This document shows positions 6,837-8,592 of a DNA stretch of 8,592 nucleotides, in pieces. The stretch covers positions 1 through 8,592 of the forward strand of contig JBPEXY010000264.1 of the NCBI GenBank assembly GCA_052031065.1, given 5' to 3'. Every line of letters starts with the position of its first letter. Position 1 is the first letter of the stretch. The stretch is from JBPEXY01 sp052031065. GTDB lineage: Bacteria > Pseudomonadota > Gammaproteobacteria > Immundisolibacterales > Immundisolibacteraceae. The notes under the pieces were generated by a model. That model was given only the letters and a program-made list of their open reading frames with translations. It had not been told where the DNA came from and made no database searches. The position numbers were made by a program, and so were the translations under genes.

Positions 6837-7568
6837 TCACGATTTTTTTAGTTCGACGATCACGGCATTGGCAAACAGCCAGAAACCGATCAACGAAGCA
6901 AAGTAGACAATATCCTTGAGGTCGATGACCCCCTGGATAATGGCGTCGAAATGGGTCAGAAAGCTGAGTGACGCGATGGTGTTAACAATGATTGGCGGTG
7001 CCCAGGCACTGAAAAAGTCGAGCACGATGGGAAACCCACTGACAATAAACAGAAAACAGACCACCACACTGATCACAAACGCGATTACCTGATTTTTTGT
7101 CACCGCCGATATGCAGCTGCCGATTGCCAGATAGGCTCCGGCCATCAACAGACTACCCAGATAGCCGGCGATGATCACACCGTGATCCGGGTCTCCAAGA
7201 TAGCTGACCGTCAACCAGACCGGAAAAGTACCGGCCAGCGCCACCGCAGTAAAACACCAGGCGGCAAGAAATTTACCCAACACTGCCTCACCGAGGCTGA
7301 TCGGCAGGGTCATCAGTAGTTCGATACTGCCGCTCTTGCGCTCCTCGGCCCAGAGCCGCATCGCCACCGGCGGAATCAGGATCAGGTAGAGGTAAGGATG
7401 AAACTCAAAGAAGGGTTGCAGATCAGCCTGGCCACGCTGAAAAAACTGGCCAAGATAAAAGGTGAAAATACCGTTTAGAAACAGGAAAATAACAATAAAG
7501 ATATAGGCCAGCGGGGTCAGAAAATAGCTCGCCAGCTCACGTTTGAGAATCGTGCCGAGATTATTCAT
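6837..7568 (-). CDS. ABC-2 type transporter permease (GldF-like)
   Basis: The 243-residue product is a compact ABC-2 permease with six hydrophobic segments: roughly residues 18-40, 58-75, 98-121, 132-152, 160-182 and 218-238. The short N-terminal amphipathic stretch LKRELASYFLTPLAYIF (8-24) is typical of GldF/NosY-type permeases. So is the cytoplasmic loop RLWAEERKSGSIELLMTLPI (71-90), whose E-E-x-x-x-G-S-I-E-L-L pattern contacts the ATPase in this class. With the ATPase encoded just upstream it should form the transmembrane channel or mechanotransmission unit of the complex, probably as a dimer. Its ATG overlaps the ATPase stop by 4 bp (ATGA) and is preceded by AGGAG. The gene ends in seven consecutive A residues on the coding strand shortly before its stop. 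The transported or acted-on substrate is unknown. Confidence 0.93.
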   Translation of the reverse strand: MNNLGTILKRELASYFLTPLAYIFIVIFLFLNGIFTFYLGQFFQRGQADLQPFFEFHPYLYLILIPPVAMRLWAEERKSGSIELLMTLPISLGEAVLGKFLAAWCFTAVALAGTFPVWLTVSYLGDPDHGVIIAGYLGSLLMAGAYLAIGSCISAVTKNQVIAFVISVVVCFLFIVSGFPIVLDFFSAWAPPIIVNTIASLSFLTHFDAIIQGVIDLKDIVYFASLIGFWLFANAVIVELKKS

Positions 7569-8530
7569 GACCGGCTCCTGTCGCCGCTGTTGGCGAGAGT
7601 AAGATCGCGAAAAAGCTGCTCCAGACGGCCGCGCTGCAGATAGAGCTGCTCAACCTGCAACTGCTGGTCGGCAATCACACCGTTAACCTGCGGTAACAGG
7701 TTAGCGCCATCGCTGGGAAACAGTGTCAGTGCCGTACTCCCATCACCCCGGTCACTGGATCGGGTTTCGGCCACGCCGCTGAGGCTGGCCAGCGCCGCGC
7801 TGACCTTTTCTGCGGTATCGGCCTGCACAATCAGTTCAATGGCATTGTGGCCGTGGGCTCGGCTTTCCAGCTCGCCGGGAGTGCCGTCGGCGAGCAATCG
7901 GCCGCGGGCAATGATCAATGCGCGACTGCAGACCGCATCGACCTCTTCAAGTATGTGGGTGGAGATAATGATCGCCTTATCCGCCGAGATTTCCTGGATC
8001 AGGCTGCGCACCTCATGTTTCTGATTTGGATCGAGACCATCGGTCGGCTCATCCAGTACCAGCACCTCCGGGTCGTGCAGGATCGCCTGCGCAATACCGA
8101 CCCGACGTTTGAAACCTTTGGAGAGGGTTTCAATGGTCTGGCCACGAACCTCCTGCAACTGTACGCGGTTGATCGCCGCCTCCACTCGACTGGCTAGCTC
8201 GTCCCCCCGGAAACCGCGAACCTGGCCAATGAAGTTAAGGAACCGTTCGGTGCTCATATCACCGTACATCGGCGCCCCTTCCGGCAGATACCCGATCCGC
8301 GCTTTGGCCTCTCTGGGCTGCTTCTCGATATCGAAACCACAGACTGAGACATCACCCATGGTGGGCGCCAGAAACCCGGTAATCATCTTCATGGTGGTTG
8401 ATTTACCGGCCCCGTTGGGACCGAGAAAACCGACCACTTCACCGGCAGCTACGTTGAAACTGAGATCGTCTACCGCAGTAAATTCACCAAACCTGCGGGT
8501 AAGGTGGCTCACCGAGACCATGGCCTGCAT
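7565..8530 (-). CDS. ABC transporter ATP-binding protein (GldA/NatA-like)
   Basis: This 321-residue ATPase has every nucleotide-binding element in order: Walker A GPNGAGKST (37-45, K43), a Q-loop region IGYLPEGAPMY with Glu84 where Gln is usual, signature LSKGF (136-140), Walker B VLVLDEP (156-162, D160 and E161), D-loop GLDP, and switch His192 in STH. The LSKGF and GYLPE variants are common in the GldA/NatA/CcmA-type branch, so they do not imply inactivity. Residues from about 230 form the usual C-terminal accessory domain, ending in LEQLFRDLT. It should sit on the cytoplasmic face and drive the permease encoded next, with which it overlaps by 4 bp. The start at 8530 is chosen because AGGGGAG lies 6 bases upstream; an alternative ATG at residue 4 would be spaced poorly. 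It is the first gene of the operon. Confidence 0.95.
   Translation of the reverse strand: MQAMVSVSHLTRRFGEFTAVDDLSFNVAAGEVVGFLGPNGAGKSTTMKMITGFLAPTMGDVSVCGFDIEKQPREAKARIGYLPEGAPMYGDMSTERFLNFIGQVRGFRGDELASRVEAAINRVQLQEVRGQTIETLSKGFKRRVGIAQAILHDPEVLVLDEPTDGLDPNQKHEVRSLIQEISADKAIIISTHILEEVDAVCSRALIIARGRLLADGTPGELESRAHGHNAIELIVQADTAEKVSAALASLSGVAETRSSDRGDGSTALTLFPSDGANLLPQVNGVIADQQLQVEQLYLQRGRLEQLFRDLTLANSGDRSRS
7575..7579 (-). promoter_or_regulatory. Ribosome binding site (AGGAG) for the permease
   Basis: AGGAG on the minus strand lies inside the last codons of the ATPase gene, 6 bases before the permease ATG at 7568. It confirms the start that overlaps the ATPase stop. Confidence 0.7.
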
Positions 8531-8536
8531 GGACTA

Positions 8537-8543
8537 CTCCCCT
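8537..8543 (-). promoter_or_regulatory. Ribosome binding site (AGGGGAG) for the ABC ATPase
   Basis: AGGGGAG on the minus strand is 6 bases upstream of the ATG at 8530. It decides in favour of that ATG over the in-frame ATG three codons later. Confidence 0.7.
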
Positions 8544-8565
8544 GTAAGAAACTAACAAACCCATT

Positions 8566-8571
8566 ATTCTA
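8566..8571 (-). promoter_or_regulatory. Possible -10 element of the four-gene operon
   Basis: TAGAAT on the minus strand matches the sigma-70 -10 consensus at five of six positions. It lies about 35 bases upstream of the ATPase start in an AT-rich leader. The matching -35 position would fall at or just beyond the window edge, so the promoter cannot be confirmed here. Confidence 0.25.
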
Positions 8572-8592
8572 GATTAACAACCATGCGCTGGG

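Noticed and set aside
8279..8281. Glu in place of the Q-loop Gln as a sign of an inactive ATPase
   Set aside because: GYLPE is a common variant in GldA/NatA-like ATPases, and Walker A, Walker B and the switch His are intact.

Overview
The window (about 8.6 kb, GC-rich by eye, densely coding) looks like ordinary chromosomal DNA of a Gram-negative proteobacterium, most likely a gammaproteobacterium. The lineage is inferred from gene content: a ScsB-type DsbD, a bacterial Cys-form Rdx/SelW protein, and a GldA/GldF/GldG-like transporter followed by a DUF4340 protein. All family names come from reading the translations, not from a search. I saw no tRNA, rRNA, CRISPR array, insertion sequence or phage gene.

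Left half, plus strand (1-3853): the 3' end of msrB (methionine-R-sulfoxide reductase) overlaps a GNAT acetyltransferase by 4 bp. After a 144-bp spacer comes a small Rdx (SelT/SelW/SelH) protein with a C-x-x-C motif. It overlaps by 4 bp a 737-residue DsbD/ScsB-type thiol:disulfide interchange protein that has a signal peptide, a periplasmic domain, a membrane core and a thioredoxin domain. Three of these four genes act in thiol or methionine redox chemistry, so the block may be a redox maintenance or repair group. A 151-bp gap leads to a small multi-pass membrane protein of unknown function.

Right half, minus strand (8530 down to 3903): four tightly packed genes form an evident operon, convergent with the left half across a 49-bp junction. 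In transcription order they are an ABC ATPase (GldA/NatA type), an ABC-2 permease (GldF type), a GldG-like protein with a large extracytoplasmic part, and a DUF4340 protein anchored by one N-terminal membrane segment. The junctions are a 4-bp overlap, a 13-bp gap and a 1-bp overlap, and each gene has a good Shine-Dalgarno sequence. The four products plausibly form one inner-membrane ABC complex with two extracytoplasmic accessory subunits. Homologues of the first three serve gliding in Bacteroidetes. Their role in non-gliding proteobacteria is, to my knowledge, undefined, which makes this the window's best candidate for an under-described system.
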